Assembly: GCA_001179505.1 (NCBI GenBank)
Contig: CDMY01000375.1
Location: 1,341 to 65,340, forward strand
Source: Vitrella brassicaformis
Taxonomy: Eukaryota; Sar; Vitrellaceae
Reading direction: 5' to 3'
DNA length: 64,000 bases
Position 1 is the stretch's first letter; each line of letters begins with the position of its first letter. A program made the position numbers and the translations under genes. The notes under the pieces were generated by a model. The model was not told the DNA's origin. It saw only the letters and a list, made by a program, of their open reading frames with translations, and did not search any database. This document shows, one piece after another, positions 1 through 11,184 of this stretch.

Positions 1-1234
1 GGCGGGGGCGGGAGCGAGCCATTGGCTCCCTTCCCTCTGTCTGTTGGTGTGTGGATCGATCCATCCATCCATGCATCCATGCATCCATCCATCCATCAGG
101 TATGGGATTCATCACGGGTCTGCTTCTGATGTACATGGACGAGGAGGATGCATTTGCCATGCTGGCGGCCCTGCTCGACAAATACCAAATGGCCGGTGGG
201 GGGCTGGGTGGGTGGGCTTGGCAGGTGACTGACTGACCATCGTTGCCTGCCGCAGGCTTGTTTCGCCCTGGGCTGCCTCTGCTGGACAAGTACTTTTACC
301 AGGTCACACATACACTGACAAGAGATGATCATCAATTCACCACCGTGTGTCTCGTTCCCATCTGTCTGTGTGGGTGTCATTCAGTTCCAGCGCCTGTTGC
401 AGGCCCACATGCCGCGCCTTCACGACCACCTGGTGGGCATAGCAGACATACAGACAGACGCCATCAACCATACATGTCCCTGCTGTTGTCTGTATGTTGT
501 ACGTGTGCACTGCAGCGCGCCGAGAATGTCGACGCGACCATGTATGCGTCCCAGTGGTTCATGACCGTCTTCACATACAACTTCCCTTTCGAGGTCACAC
601 ACAGAGAGAGCACACAACAGACCGACATGATATGATGCACGCACCCACCATATATTGCACCCCCGTGGCCAGCTGCGTGTGTGCATCTGTGCGTGTGCAG
701 GTGATGGTGCGTGTGTGGGACATCTTCCTGGCGGAGGGCATCAAGATCGTTTTTCGAGTCGCACTGGCCATCCTGACCCTCCAACAGGGTCAGCAGCCGA
801 GCCGACACACACAGAGCCTCCGGGTGCATTGGTCGATCCGTCGGTGGTGGACGGCTGCCTACCTGCCTGTCTGTGTGGTGCAGATGAGCTGTTCAAGGAG
901 TCCTTCGAGGCCATCCTGCACCGCCTCAAGTGCTCAGCCACCACACTCAAGGTCAGACACGCAGGCCATGCTCACGACGACGCATTCGACTGTTCTGTCT
1001 GTGTGTGTGTGTGTGTGTGTGCGCGTCAGGCCGAGGCTCTTGTCTGCACGGCTCTGTCGATAAAGATACCTATCGGGGTGCTCAAGGTGAGTCAGTCAGC
1101 ACATATTAAGACATGCAGCATTCAGTCAGCCACCAACCCCACGACGGACGGCAATGGACGTGGCGCATGCAATCACTGCCTTCCTGCAGGAACTGGAGAG
1201 CGAATACAATGACAATCGCCGGCAGCCCACCTGA
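1..1234 (+). CDS. TBC-domain Rab GTPase-activating protein, 3' part (5' end outside the window)
   Basis: C-terminal part of a TBC (Tre-2/Bub2/Cdc16) domain, the catalytic fold that speeds GTP hydrolysis by Rab GTPases in membrane traffic. Exons in phase: 100-195, 256-302, 385-432, 516-593, 701-788, 884-951, 1030-1086, 1190-1234, ending in TGA. The first visible exon reads GMGFITGLLLMYMDEEDAF, the hallmark block after TBC motif B, followed by LFRPGLPLLDKYFYQ, a tryptophan- and phenylalanine-rich segment ending FTYNFPFE, and VMVRVWDIFLAEG, all typical of the domain in the expected order. The arginine and glutamine finger motifs lie upstream of the window, so catalytic competence cannot be judged. 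The tail after the domain is short. Bases 1-99 are mostly intron. The family call is firm; the subfamily and Rab partner are unknown. Confidence 0.85.
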
Positions 1235-1852
1235 CCTGAGCAGAGGGAGGGTTAGCAGAGGGGAGAGCATGCGTGGCGCTGTTTTGGAGCATCCTGGGTG
1301 GGTGGGTTGGTGGATGAGTGAGAGCTGCCGTGCCGTTGCCCATCCGTAGACAAGACAGACAGACAGACAGATGCTTTCACTATCCATACGTTCGTTACAC
1401 TTGAATCTGCTTTTGTTGGTCTCGCTCTCTGGTGCGCAGCGCACTGTTGGGCGTTTGTGTGTGTTTTTTAGCGATAGGGCAGCGATGGCTGGACTTCACT
1501 GGTACATATGATGGACATACGACGTAAGGTCCAACCGCCTGGCCCCTCGACTGGCTGCAATCCGAGCAGAGGAATGACCTCCATCGCGATGCACCACCCG
1601 TCCGATGCGGATCTGCAAGCGGCCTTCTCGAGCCATCCCCCTCCCTCTTCTCCCCCCACCAACCCGTCCACCAGGTCTGTCTGCATCGCATCGATGGATG
1701 TCGCATGCACATGGCGATAAAGAACTCCCACAACCGACGACAAACTTACTGAGTAAATGACTAGAACACCGCGCTGCAGCAGGTCGATAAAACCTCACAC
1801 ACCCACTTCCTAGCACAGCACAGCCACACATCTAGCACAGCTACTCATCCCT
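1235..1852. other. Intergenic region between two convergent genes
   Basis: No convincing coding exon. The sequence holds short CAGA/GT-rich runs and probably the 3' UTRs and polyadenylation signals of the flanking convergent genes. Confidence 0.5.
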
Positions 1853-4387
1853 TCACTCCTTCCGTCCCCCCGTCACCGTCACACACACAGCCTGTCCGGG
1901 CGTCTGCGTGACACGCGCACACCTCACGTCAAAGCCGCCACCCAACCGATCCACACACTCGAAGCAGAAGGCCAGTCGCCCGTCTTCCAGTCCGTCGACG
2001 GCCAGCATGACGTCCGCCCAGTCAGGTCGGATGAGACCCACCAGCCTCATGCACGACAGCACGGACGCGTGGTTGGGGGAGTGTCTCATGCCGGTCATGC
2101 GCACGGTGAGCTTGTCGACCCGCGGGAAGGCCATCTGCTGGTGGGGCAGTGTCTCGGGGAGATCGGTCACGTGGTGGCCCAGCGTGATGCTGCACTTGGC
2201 CAGCCGCTTCGCCGACACATAGGACAGAAGCTTGGCGGCCTATGTGGACACACAAGGAGAGGAAGGAAAACTTGGATGGATGGATGGCTGGCTGGAGATG
2301 GTCTTCCTTTCCCTCGCTGGCCTGCCTACCGTGAACATGCTGGAGGATTCGATCTCGAGGTCTGTCAGCGTCGCCAGGCTCCCGACAAGCTTGCTCAGGG
2401 CGTGTGGCTCCCCATCCGGCAGTTCCTTCGTTTCATCTGCCAGCGCCCCACCGTTAGATTTGTTGACGTGCGTCACGAGGGCCACCATGCAGCTGAGGCT
2501 CTCGAGGGCGGGGAAATGGCGATTGTTGCCGTCCGCCCCCTGCTCACTCAGCCACATGGGCACGCTCTCAACGGCTGTGGCTGCCGGCACATAAGTGACT
2601 ACATTGCCAAACGGCTCCACCCTGAGCGATTTAGCCCGGGGGAACAGGAGCGCGCCGCTCCATGACTTGTCGAGGGGGTCGCCACCATGATACAGGTGGA
2701 CCTGACCAACCGAGAGAGACACCAAGTGTTGACACGGAATCGTCACATGCGCTGTGCCGTGTGCGTGTGTGTCTCACTCACCTCTTTCTGTTTGCTCGCC
2801 AGGTCCCTGATGATGTCGGCGACGGGTCCGATGACGGCTTGGGGCTGATCGGCCGCCTCCACAGTGCAGTCGACATGCACCTCACCCTGCCACTCGATGG
2901 CGCAGCTGACCTTCTTCGCCCACTCAAGCAGATCTGGCAAGACAAAGCTGGTGGGGCTCGTCCTTGTCACCACCTGCTCTCCGAACTTAGCACTGACGTT
3001 GCAGTCGTACTTGATGCCCAGACGCTTCCGCACATCTGTTCAAAGGGATCAAGTAGAGAGGAGGGACCAAAAGGAAAAGACGCTGGGTCGATCTCTTCCT
3101 TGTGTGTTGTGTATATGTCCATCCACGAGTCTTCATACCCTTGTTCTCCGGTTTGCCCCACTGTTTGTCGAGTCCTTTCACCAGGTCCCCGAGGCCAGCC
3201 ATCGAGTGCTCCGTGATCTCAAGGCCCGTGAGCGTCGCGAGCTTGGGAGGCAGGCCCAGCGACTGGGTGAAGACATGCCAGTGGATCCAATCGAAGAACT
3301 CGGTGAGGCGCTCAAAGTGGATTTCCTCCAGTTGAGGGGATGTCGACAGGATGTGCGGCAGGGTGATGGCCTCCTCCAGCTGGTGCGACGACTTGTTGAC
3401 GTGCAGCACACGCAGCGAGGGGAAGCTGTACTCTTGAAGTCTGACAATCCCCCACACAGAAGGAGCAACAAGAACGGAAAGACGCCGTGAGACACAGCTC
3501 CTTTATGTCACACCAAGTGGTGCATCTCTCTCTCTCACGTACGCGAAGTTTCTGAGCCAGAGCATTCCAGCCGTCAGCGTCTCAACCTTGTCGAACACCA
3601 CCGCCTCCACCACGGCATTGTCCTCCGTCGCCTCAGAAGCGTCCTCAGGCGCCGTCTCGCTGTCACGCGTCGTTTCAGAGTCGGTGCCGTCGTCCTCGAA
3701 ATCATCATCATCATCACCACCATCATCATCATTGTCATCTTCGCCAGGTTCTCCGAAATCGATTGCCCGCTGGTCGATCAGGGAGTTCTTGACGTGTATG
3801 CTGGTCAGTGTGCCACGGGCAGCCACCAGGATGTCCGCCAGGACTGGGCTGACCTTTGTCGTCATCTCGCATCTGACGGGCGTCGTGTCGATGTAAGCCG
3901 TCACAATCGAAGCCTGTGTGCATTGATTACAAAGGGAAGGGTCCATCCCATCCACACATTCTCAAAGCACAGCTTGACGTCCCACCCTCCTCACTCAACT
4001 CACCAGCTTCTTCTTGGCCTGCTCACGCTCGTCTGCGTGGGAGGGCGAAGCGAGCACCTCCCACACGCCACCATCCTCGGTGTAGGCGGCCACCAGGTCA
4101 CGGAAGACGCCGCAGTCTGTGCTGTTGATGGTGTGGTGGAAGTCTCGGGAGCATCGGCAGAGTCTGGCGGCCTGCGTGGTGGTGAGGTAGGACGTGATGT
4201 GGCTGATCAGGGGGACATCCAGCTGCGTGATGTGACACACCTGATGTCCCAAAACACACGCAGGCACCGGAGCTCGTTCAGCCTACACACAGACCTTCGT
4301 ATCGCTGATACGTACCCGTTTGCATTCTTTGCGTAGCTGGTGCGTCCTGGAACCTCTCATTCGCCGCGATTCTGTCTTCCTCACCAT
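1853..4387 (-). CDS. F-box/LRR-like protein
   Basis: Seven exons in phase on the minus strand: 4387-4316, 4240-4004, 3913-3543, 3440-3139, 3035-2782, 2701-2330, 2239-1853, giving about 664 residues. The N-terminal part after the first intron (LDVPLISHITSYLTTTQAAR, then LCRCSRDFHHTINS) has the length and hydrophobic pattern of an F-box-like helix bundle. The rest alternates leucine-rich segments resembling degenerate LRRs (for example LEEIHFERL and LATLTGLEITE). A strongly acidic Asp-rich stretch lies near residues 150-190. A substrate-adaptor role in ubiquitin ligation is inference from the F-box-like start only. The start ATG could be 4387 or 4360; both are in frame. The gene diverges from the RAP gene at 4653, sharing a 265-bp upstream region. 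A second LRR-like gene with a similar layout lies at 34740-37069. Confidence 0.7.
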
Positions 4388-4652
4388 TGATTGTGGCTCA
4401 CGGCGACGGACGGATTGCCGGTACGATGAGCCGAGCAGAGAACGGACCTGACAGCGAGCACCCAAAGGGGGAGAGATCTTCTGCTGCGAGCTTGTGCGAG
4501 CTGAGAATGCAGATCTGACCCGTGAATGCCTTTCCTCGTCTACTCCTCGTAACACTGCCACTTTTGCTCGTTGACGCCACAGCAAGAGCAGCAGGAGGAA
4601 GGATCTGACGGCAGCTGGTGGTCAACACTTCAGGTGGCATTATCTCATCGCC
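4388..4652. promoter_or_regulatory. Shared upstream region of a divergent gene pair
   Basis: Only 265 bp separate the F-box/LRR-like gene (-) and the RAP gene (+), so it should hold both promoters. It contains TGCTGCGAGCTTGTGCGAGC near 4482-4501, two close copies of a GCGAGCT motif that recurs in other divergent gaps of this window. Confidence 0.5.
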
Positions 4653-7405
4653 ATGTGGCTCCTCCACACTCTGCTGCTGCTCATCACCTGTTTCGCAGCC
4701 TCGGCTTTCAGCTTCCGCATCGTGCTCTCCAGATCCTCTCCGCGCCGATGGCGGTCATCCCCTCTTCTCTCAATGTCTGCGGCCGTCCGCATGCTGCCGG
4801 CGAGGCGTCCGGCGTTGGTGCGCAAGGACCGCAAATACTACAACGCCATCACCAACCGAATGACCCGCATGCGCGACGTTGACGAGCTGTTGCAACTCAT
4901 CGACCAGCACTTTGGCGACTTCAACAGCGTGCATGTGGTTGCGGCTCTTCACAAGCTGGCCAGGGCCGTCAGTGATGGGAGGGACGGGCATGTGTCGGCG
5001 GTGGACCGGCTCAAGAGCGATGAGGTGTTTGTGCGGCTTGTGGAGAGGCTGCGGTGGCTGCTGCAGAGGTCGTCCAAGTTCCTACCGAGGCATCTGTCGA
5101 ACGCCGCGTGGGCGCTGGCGAGGCTGGGCGTCAGAGATGATGAGGTGGGCATCCACTCATTCATGCCATGGCTTGATCTCCCTCTGTCGAAGGTGTGCCA
5201 TGTGTGTTATGTGGTCAGCTGTATGAGCTGTTGAGCCGTCAGGCCATCGGTCGTCTGCGCAAGTTCCAGCCTCAGGAGATGAGCAACATGCTGTGGGCAT
5301 ACGCCACCAGTAAGTGAGCGCACATTGGGCAGTGAGTCACGCGACTGACGGACAAGCCTACTAACTGTCCATTTGTGTATCTCTTGTCTGTCTGTCTGCT
5401 TTTCTCAGTCGGTCAACGCGACCCAGCGTTGGTGTACCAGATGTACCCATTCCTCGCGCGAGAACTCTCACGAGCGGCATTCGCCCCACAGGTACGCACA
5501 CAGACGCAACGACACGCACTGCCTCATCAGCTCTGTTCTTGTTTGTTCAGGAGCTGGCCAACACGTTATGGGCACTGACGACTCTCGGCATGGCCGACAC
5601 GGCCTTCCTTCTCGACGCAGCCGATGCCATCACCAAGTCATTCGACCAGTACCGACCCATGGACATCGCCACCATCCTTTGGTCCTTCGCGGCCGTCGGC
5701 GGCCTTCCGCCAACCATCTTCCCGGCCATCGCGCGTGCAGCTGTGGTGCGGGCTGAGGCGGTGGTCAAGCAGACAGGGGCTGGAGGAGGCCAGTTCTCTG
5801 GGCAGGACTGCTCTCTCATGGTGTGGGCCTGCGCACAAGCGGGGATCCAGGAGCACGATAGAGACGTCCTGGACGGCATTGTCAAAGTGGCCAGGGGCCG
5901 ACTGGGGACGTTTTCCGACCAGGCGTTGGCCAACTTCGTGTGGGGTCTTGCCGTCCTGGATCATCACGACCTTCCTCTCTTCAGCGAGGCCTTCAGAGAA
6001 GTGGAGAGGCGCGTCAGGGACGGCTTGATGGCGTCACCCAAGCACCGGCAGCAGATCTTTTGGGCCCACCTGTCGCTGATGCTCGACGAGCGGATCGACG
6101 AGGGTCAGAGGGGTGCGGTGGCGATGGACGAGAGGCTGCTTGAGAGGTTTCGGGAGAGCTTCATGGGTGTGAGCGGGGTCAAGGGTGAGGGAGGCGAGAA
6201 GCTCTTCTCGTCCAGCCTGCATCAGGCCGTCTCTCTAGCCCTCAGCCGATTCCTCAAGGTGAGAGACAGGTGATGAATCCGATACACACACGACACCTGT
6301 AGGCGATGGATGCATTTGTGTTTGCTTGTCATTGCTATGTGTCTCGTGTCAGGTTGAGCACCAGAATGAGTACTGGATTCGCAATGCCATAGTCGTCGAT
6401 ATCGCAATGCCGGAACGAAAGGTCACACACACACACACACACATACAAGGAGCCGATGACCCATGTGCTCAAATGCGTGCGTGTTGTGCAGGTTGCTTTG
6501 GAGGTTGACGGTCCCTTTCATTATCAGTCGCTGGGCCTGGGGCAGTCGCTGCAGGACCCCGACACGCCCCCACAGATCACACCCAAGACGCTCTTCAAGA
6601 GAAGGATACTCAAACAGTTGGGATGGAAGGTCAGACATGACACAGCGGACAACGCACCTGCCAACGCCAAACACCGATCAAAATTTTGTGAATGCGTCCA
6701 TGTCTGTCTGTCGTCTCTCAGGTGACGTCGATTCCCTACTTCGAGTGGCATGCCCTCCGCAGCCGCAAAGACAAGGAGGAGTACGTCAAGCAACGGTTCC
6801 TGGACATCGGAGTGGACATCACCGCGCCCCCGGACATCCGGCAGGAGGACGACAGCCAAGCGTCAGCGCCACTCAGCACCCCCCGGAGGCCTAAGAGCAG
6901 ACCAGAGGTGTTGGCGGCGATGAACACGGCCCCTGCTGCCCAGCAGGCACCCTCCCTCTCCCCCCATCCCTCCCCAGTTGACCATGCGGCACCGCCCCAC
7001 GACATACAATCGTCCGCCGCCTCGTCCCGCCCGCCGCCTGCTATGGAACCACAGATTCTGTCGGTCACTTCCATCTGGGAGCCAGACGGGAGGGGTGAAG
7101 GCGGCAAGAGTCAAGAGGATCGACCAAGGGATGACGCAGCCAAGGGCGTCACGAGTGAGGCGACGGATGGAGTGGATGTGCCAATGGCGAGGCGGCGGTG
7201 GAGTGACATGGTGGCCGAGGGGTTTGAGTGGGACGATGGGGACGATTCCCTTACAGGCCCTGAGGGCGATGTCGATGACGATGTGTCGTCTACTTTTGAT
7301 GGGATCGACAGTGATGATATGGATGTGTATGACATGTTTGAGGGTTTGGAGGACGACTTAGATAGGCGATTGGGCATATCAAGCACTGGCAGACAGAACA
7401 CCTGA
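4653..7405 (+). CDS. RAP-domain helical-repeat protein with a predicted complex-plastid leader
   Basis: Seven exons in phase: 4653-5144, 5219-5309, 5409-5491, 5551-6258, 6353-6421, 6492-6629, 6722-7405, giving about 754 residues. The N-terminus is a hydrophobic signal peptide (MWLLHTLLLLITCF) followed by AASAFSFR and a basic, Ser-rich stretch. ASAFS at the cleavage point with a following aromatic residue is the classic signature of bipartite leaders of secondary red plastids. The middle has at least six degenerate helical repeats around a conserved W-A core (LSNAAWALARLG, MSNMLWAYATIG, LANTLWALTTLG, IATILWSFAAVG). The C-terminal RAP domain (about 460-560) contains VALEVDGPFHY and RRILKQLGWKV, typical of organelle RNA-binding proteins. 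The tail is long and acidic. A role in plastid RNA processing or stability is inferred from the family. Confidence 0.85.
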
Positions 7406-8308
7406 CTGACTCATGCATGCGATGCTTGGTTCCTTGACTGACACTCGGCGACAGATGCGCTTGTGCAGTCCAATACAGTGTCAACACCCCGCCAGATATG
7501 AAATGTAGGCACCGATGGATAGCAAGCCTCTTCCGCGCTTCTGTGTCAATTTTGTGGGTGGGGGGCGGCCGCCTCGACAGGGGGATGAACGGTATCATCA
7601 TTCAAAGACACTGACTGACATTGACAAGACAGGCGAGTTCGTTCACCATACATATGGGGGCTGACAAGGCCCATGTGTCCCATACATATGGGCTGACAAG
7701 GCCCATGTGTCAGTCAGTCTATCGAACAAGGAAGGCATGGCTCAAGTCAATTGAGTGTAATTGGTCATCTGCACAGGCATGGCATGCACAGTGATGTATG
7801 TCTCAATGGACGCATACATACATGTGAAAAAGAGGCAAGCATGGCAGGCGGCAGACAGCAACAACGGCACTCCACACCCCAGCATACCTAGCATGCATTG
7901 AGATGAGGAGAACCGAAAGCCTATCTCTCAGCAAGGGACCTACAGCTATATAATGGTATGATAATTATGATACACAGACACGCGCCGGCCGAATCAGCAA
8001 CCGGAGATACGCATCAGTCAGTAGTCAGTCATATATCTCACACATGGATGGATGGAACGGAGACAGGAGATGGATGGCCAGACAGACCGCCGTGTGTGGT
8101 GCCAGCGGGTGCGGTGGGTGAAGTGGGGGTCTGTCGGCTCGACCTCGCCCCCAATGTATGTATGTATGTATGCAGTGGGTGTGAAATCGCCCGTCTGTCT
8201 GCCCGCCGTACTCAAACACACACACACATGAACGAAGACCCTCTCTCTCCCCCATCATATATGCCATCCCTCTCTCTTGTGTACACGTGAGAAGCCAATT
8301 GTAATAAC
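7406..8308. other. Intergenic region with a short tandem duplication and microsatellites
   Basis: No gene seen. It holds one copy of a dispersed motif (7492-7517, minus orientation), a two-copy tandem duplication (7646-7711), and TATG/CA-rich simple repeats around 8150-8230. Confidence 0.5.
7646..7711. repeat. Two-copy tandem repeat, about 33 bp unit
   Basis: Two adjacent near-identical units containing CATACATATGGG followed by GCTGACAAGGCCCATGTGTC. The first copy has two extra G residues. Each unit carries the palindrome CATATG. Confidence 0.85.
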
Positions 8309-8585
8309 CTAGTCCCGACCGTCCTTCTCAGGCTGCAGCTCCTTGTCCTCCCTTGGCTCTTCGTACTCGGTGTGGACCCACCCGGTTTCTCGGAACTCTC
8401 TCTGCACACTGAGAAAGGGACGCAGAGGGTTGTGAGGTCTGTGCCATGTCTCTCCTGTGAGTGTGTGTCTTGAGGTCTTACGTGAGCTCCCCCTCGTCAA
8501 ACTTGACGGGCTGGGCGCAGCCGAAGAAGATGCAGCAGAAACACGACCAGTTCCAGCAGGTGCCAGCAGCAGTGGGCTTCACCAT
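8309..8585 (-). CDS. Small cysteine-rich peptide, 67 aa
   Basis: Two exons in phase, 8585-8482 and 8408-8309, with a GTAAGA donor and a CTCAG acceptor. The predicted protein has a compact N-terminal aromatic and cysteine-rich segment (TCWNWSCFCCIFFGCAQP) and a charged, Glu/Lys-rich hydrophilic tail. Five cysteines within an aromatic core would suit palmitoylation, metal binding or a short membrane-associated segment, but I recognise no family. Support is the clean splice phase and the sharp compositional change between the halves. Because the gene is very short, chance cannot be excluded. Confidence 0.45.
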
Positions 8586-10204
8586 GATGGATGGACCTGA
8601 TCGATCAGCCAACCAATGATTGGGACGGAGGAGACACAGGAGACAGCGTGTGGGCACACAGAGAGGAGGAGGGCATGAGGATGCGCTTACCGTTGACAAA
8701 CAGAGGATGAAAGGACGCCGAAGCAATCAGGTGTCTCAAGAGAGAAACAAAGGGAAACCTGGAATGCCAGAGCAACAGACACGACCTCCGTGTGAGAGCA
8801 ACAAATGGCTGCTTGACGCCGTGTGGTCTACTTGAAGCAGCAAAGGTAGGTTGCCACTTGAGTCAGCAAGGGTATTCCTCAATGTGTCCCGAAATGAAGC
8901 AGCAAAGGCAGCAAAGGGAGATGTCTACGTCAATTGGCAAAGATCTCGCTGGATGGACAGCACCACACACGACCCACGGAATGGAAGGAAGAGACAGAGA
9001 TGTGCCGTCTCTCTCCGATTCTGCCCACCTGAAGCAAGGGGGTTGCCCGTACAAGCGGAAGAGAAGCTTCGTGAGAGAAGCAAGCCTCTCTTGAACCCAA
9101 CGACTAGAGAAAGAGGAAAGTCCCGATCTGTGCACATGATTAGAGGACAAAAGAAGCATGAGCCCGCGCGCCATCTCTGTGTCCGTCCCGACGTCGCCTA
9201 CTTGAGCCTCTTGAACACAGACCTCAATGAGGTGCCTGCGAAGCCCGAAGAGAGCCGACGCGTGTGACTTGATAGAGTAAGACAAACTCTGTTGACGTTG
9301 ACCTGCGTCGTACAGCAGCAAAGCAGACAGGTAAGACAGAATATCAGGACAGGTTCGCTCCTCTGCTCTGCTCCCCCACGAGCATTGCGCCCCTCCCCGC
9401 CTCCCACGCCTATGTCCCACGCCATGCCACTGATCTACAACAGGCTACCCCTGTCCAACAGAGCTGAAAAGACTGAACCCCCCACTGTCGCTTCGATGGC
9501 AAGAGGCCCCCCCCGCCCTCTTGCTGCCCTCAGACTGCAGCATCAATGGTAGCATGTGGGTGAGCAGGAAGCGCTGCGCTAGCCCCATCCCTTCCTGTCT
9601 GGGCTGGGCGGCAATTGGCAGGGGGAGGGAGGGAAGGGCAACTAGGGAGGGGAGGGGCCAGTGGGGCGGGCAGGGGAGGGCAGGGAGAGAGGGACGTGCT
9701 TACCGAATGGAGAAGCTTGTTGAAAGAGAGTTCAGGAGCTGGTGACCTCACAGAACCGCTAGAGGTTACTTCGAGAAAGGGAGACTTCGAGACGCCGCGC
9801 TGCCCTGCAAGCTGATGGCTTGGCCCCCCCGTCTGCATGCAACCTCGAATGCTGTCCAAGCATCCATTTATCGCTGCATGCTGACCTGCATCTTGCCTTC
9901 GTCCCATACCATACTCCCATGTGAGTCTTCGGCGACGTCTCATCCCGCTTCGCCTGTCTGCTGAGAGTCGCGGCGGCACACCCGTTGATATAGGCATGTC
10001 TCAGCTCCCTTACCGAGGTATGGCGGCGGCACAGCAACTGGCTGCTGATCAATGTGTCATTCCTTGCCTGGGGCGGTCTTCTGCCGCCAATCGCTCGTCG
10101 TCAAGAAGGTGCATGCAAGTCGTCGCCTCACCCCTGACAGCACCATCCAGCAGCTCAGCAGGAGGCCTCCATGCTCTCCATCCACAGGCGCCAACAGTTG
10201 CCGA
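8586..10204. other. Intergenic region without a convincing gene
   Basis: Open frames occur on both strands but show no domain-like sequence and do not splice into a sensible model. The stretch 8830-8920 repeats a GAAGCAGCAAAGG-like phrase, and 9610-9690 is a GGGAGGG-rich purine tract. Confidence 0.4.
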
Positions 10205-10621
10205 ATGCATCCCGAGGAAACCCCACAGACGTCTGCACAAAATGAAGCAGAAGCAATTGAGCAGAAGAGGTGCACGCAGGCCCAGTGTCAGCGTTCGTGC
10301 CGACGTCTGGCTTTCTTGTCGTCTGTCTTGTGTCTTTCGGCCCTCGGCAGCCCGTCAGTCCCTCTCGTCCGAGGGATGGTGTCGCCTGTAACGGGCTTCG
10401 AACTTCACGGGACGGGTGGCGATCGATCGTTGAGCGGGCCTCAAGGCAGCAGCTTCACCACAGCTGCAGTGCCGGAGCGAGCGCAGCTCCTTGAGTACAT
10501 GGGAACGGAAAGCGCTACCGGGGGCCGATTTGCGTCACAATTGTCGAGAGAGACATTCAATTGCATAGTTAGTTACGTTACCGTCTCATACCGACTTCTG
10601 TGTCCATCCAATGTACCGTGA
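10205..10621 (+). CDS. Doubtful orphan open frame, 138 aa
   Basis: A single uninterrupted frame starting MHPEETPQTSAQNEAEAIEQ, with a hydrophobic stretch LAFLSSVLCLSALG at about residues 40-53 preceded by basic residues, so it could be a membrane anchor or signal-like segment. No family is recognised, no introns are evident, and the frame may be open by chance in GC-rich DNA. An in-frame upstream extension to about 10052 exists without better support. Confidence 0.2.
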   Translation: MHPEETPQTSAQNEAEAIEQKRCTQAQCQRSCRRLAFLSSVLCLSALGSPSVPLVRGMVSPVTGFELHGTGGDRSLSGPQGSSFTTAAVPERAQLLEYMGTESATGGRFASQLSRETFNCIVSYVTVSYRLLCPSNVP

Positions 10622-11184
10622 CACCTCCCCCCTCAATCTTCAGGCACAGAAAAATGGCCCGCCTTAGATGCCAGCCATCAATACTCTCCCCCTTGCAAAC
10701 ACACACCGTCATGACGCAGCGGCAGACGACGGAAAAAAGGGTGGGCCGGAACATCTCATTCATTCATCCACCCATTCAGGCCAGGCCACCCGGCATTGTC
10801 GGCGGCCCAGACATTCCTTTGCACTCGTCGACGCACGTACACGCGCGTGGGCTGACTGGCAGCCAGGCCTGTCACGGTATGTGTGCATAAGCCCTCTCTG
10901 TTCCCCCCACCCCCGGCCCGGCCCCTTTCGCTTGTGTGCGTATAATATGTATGTCGCCCCAGTTTGGCCAAAATCTATCTAAGGCAGGCGGGAGGCAAGG
11001 CATGGCATGAAGGAGAGAGAGCCATGCAGCAAGACTGACTGCACAACTGCATGTGTACACGGACGTGCAGTGTGCATAGCCAACGAACGTGAAGGGACGT
11101 GAAGCACCCATTCCCTCCCCCACCCACCCCCCCCTCCCCCCGTGGGTGTATGTGTGTGTATGCGGCCCATTGGCACATGAGAGC
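10622..11184. other. Intergenic region
   Basis: No gene seen. It is a mixture of CA-rich repeats and a C-rich run near 11110-11140, and probably includes the 3' UTR of the minus-strand cyclin gene. Confidence 0.45.

Noticed and set aside
8863-9420. 185-codon minus-strand open frame
   Set aside because: Composition unlike neighbouring genes and no recognisable motif; contains no support beyond length.
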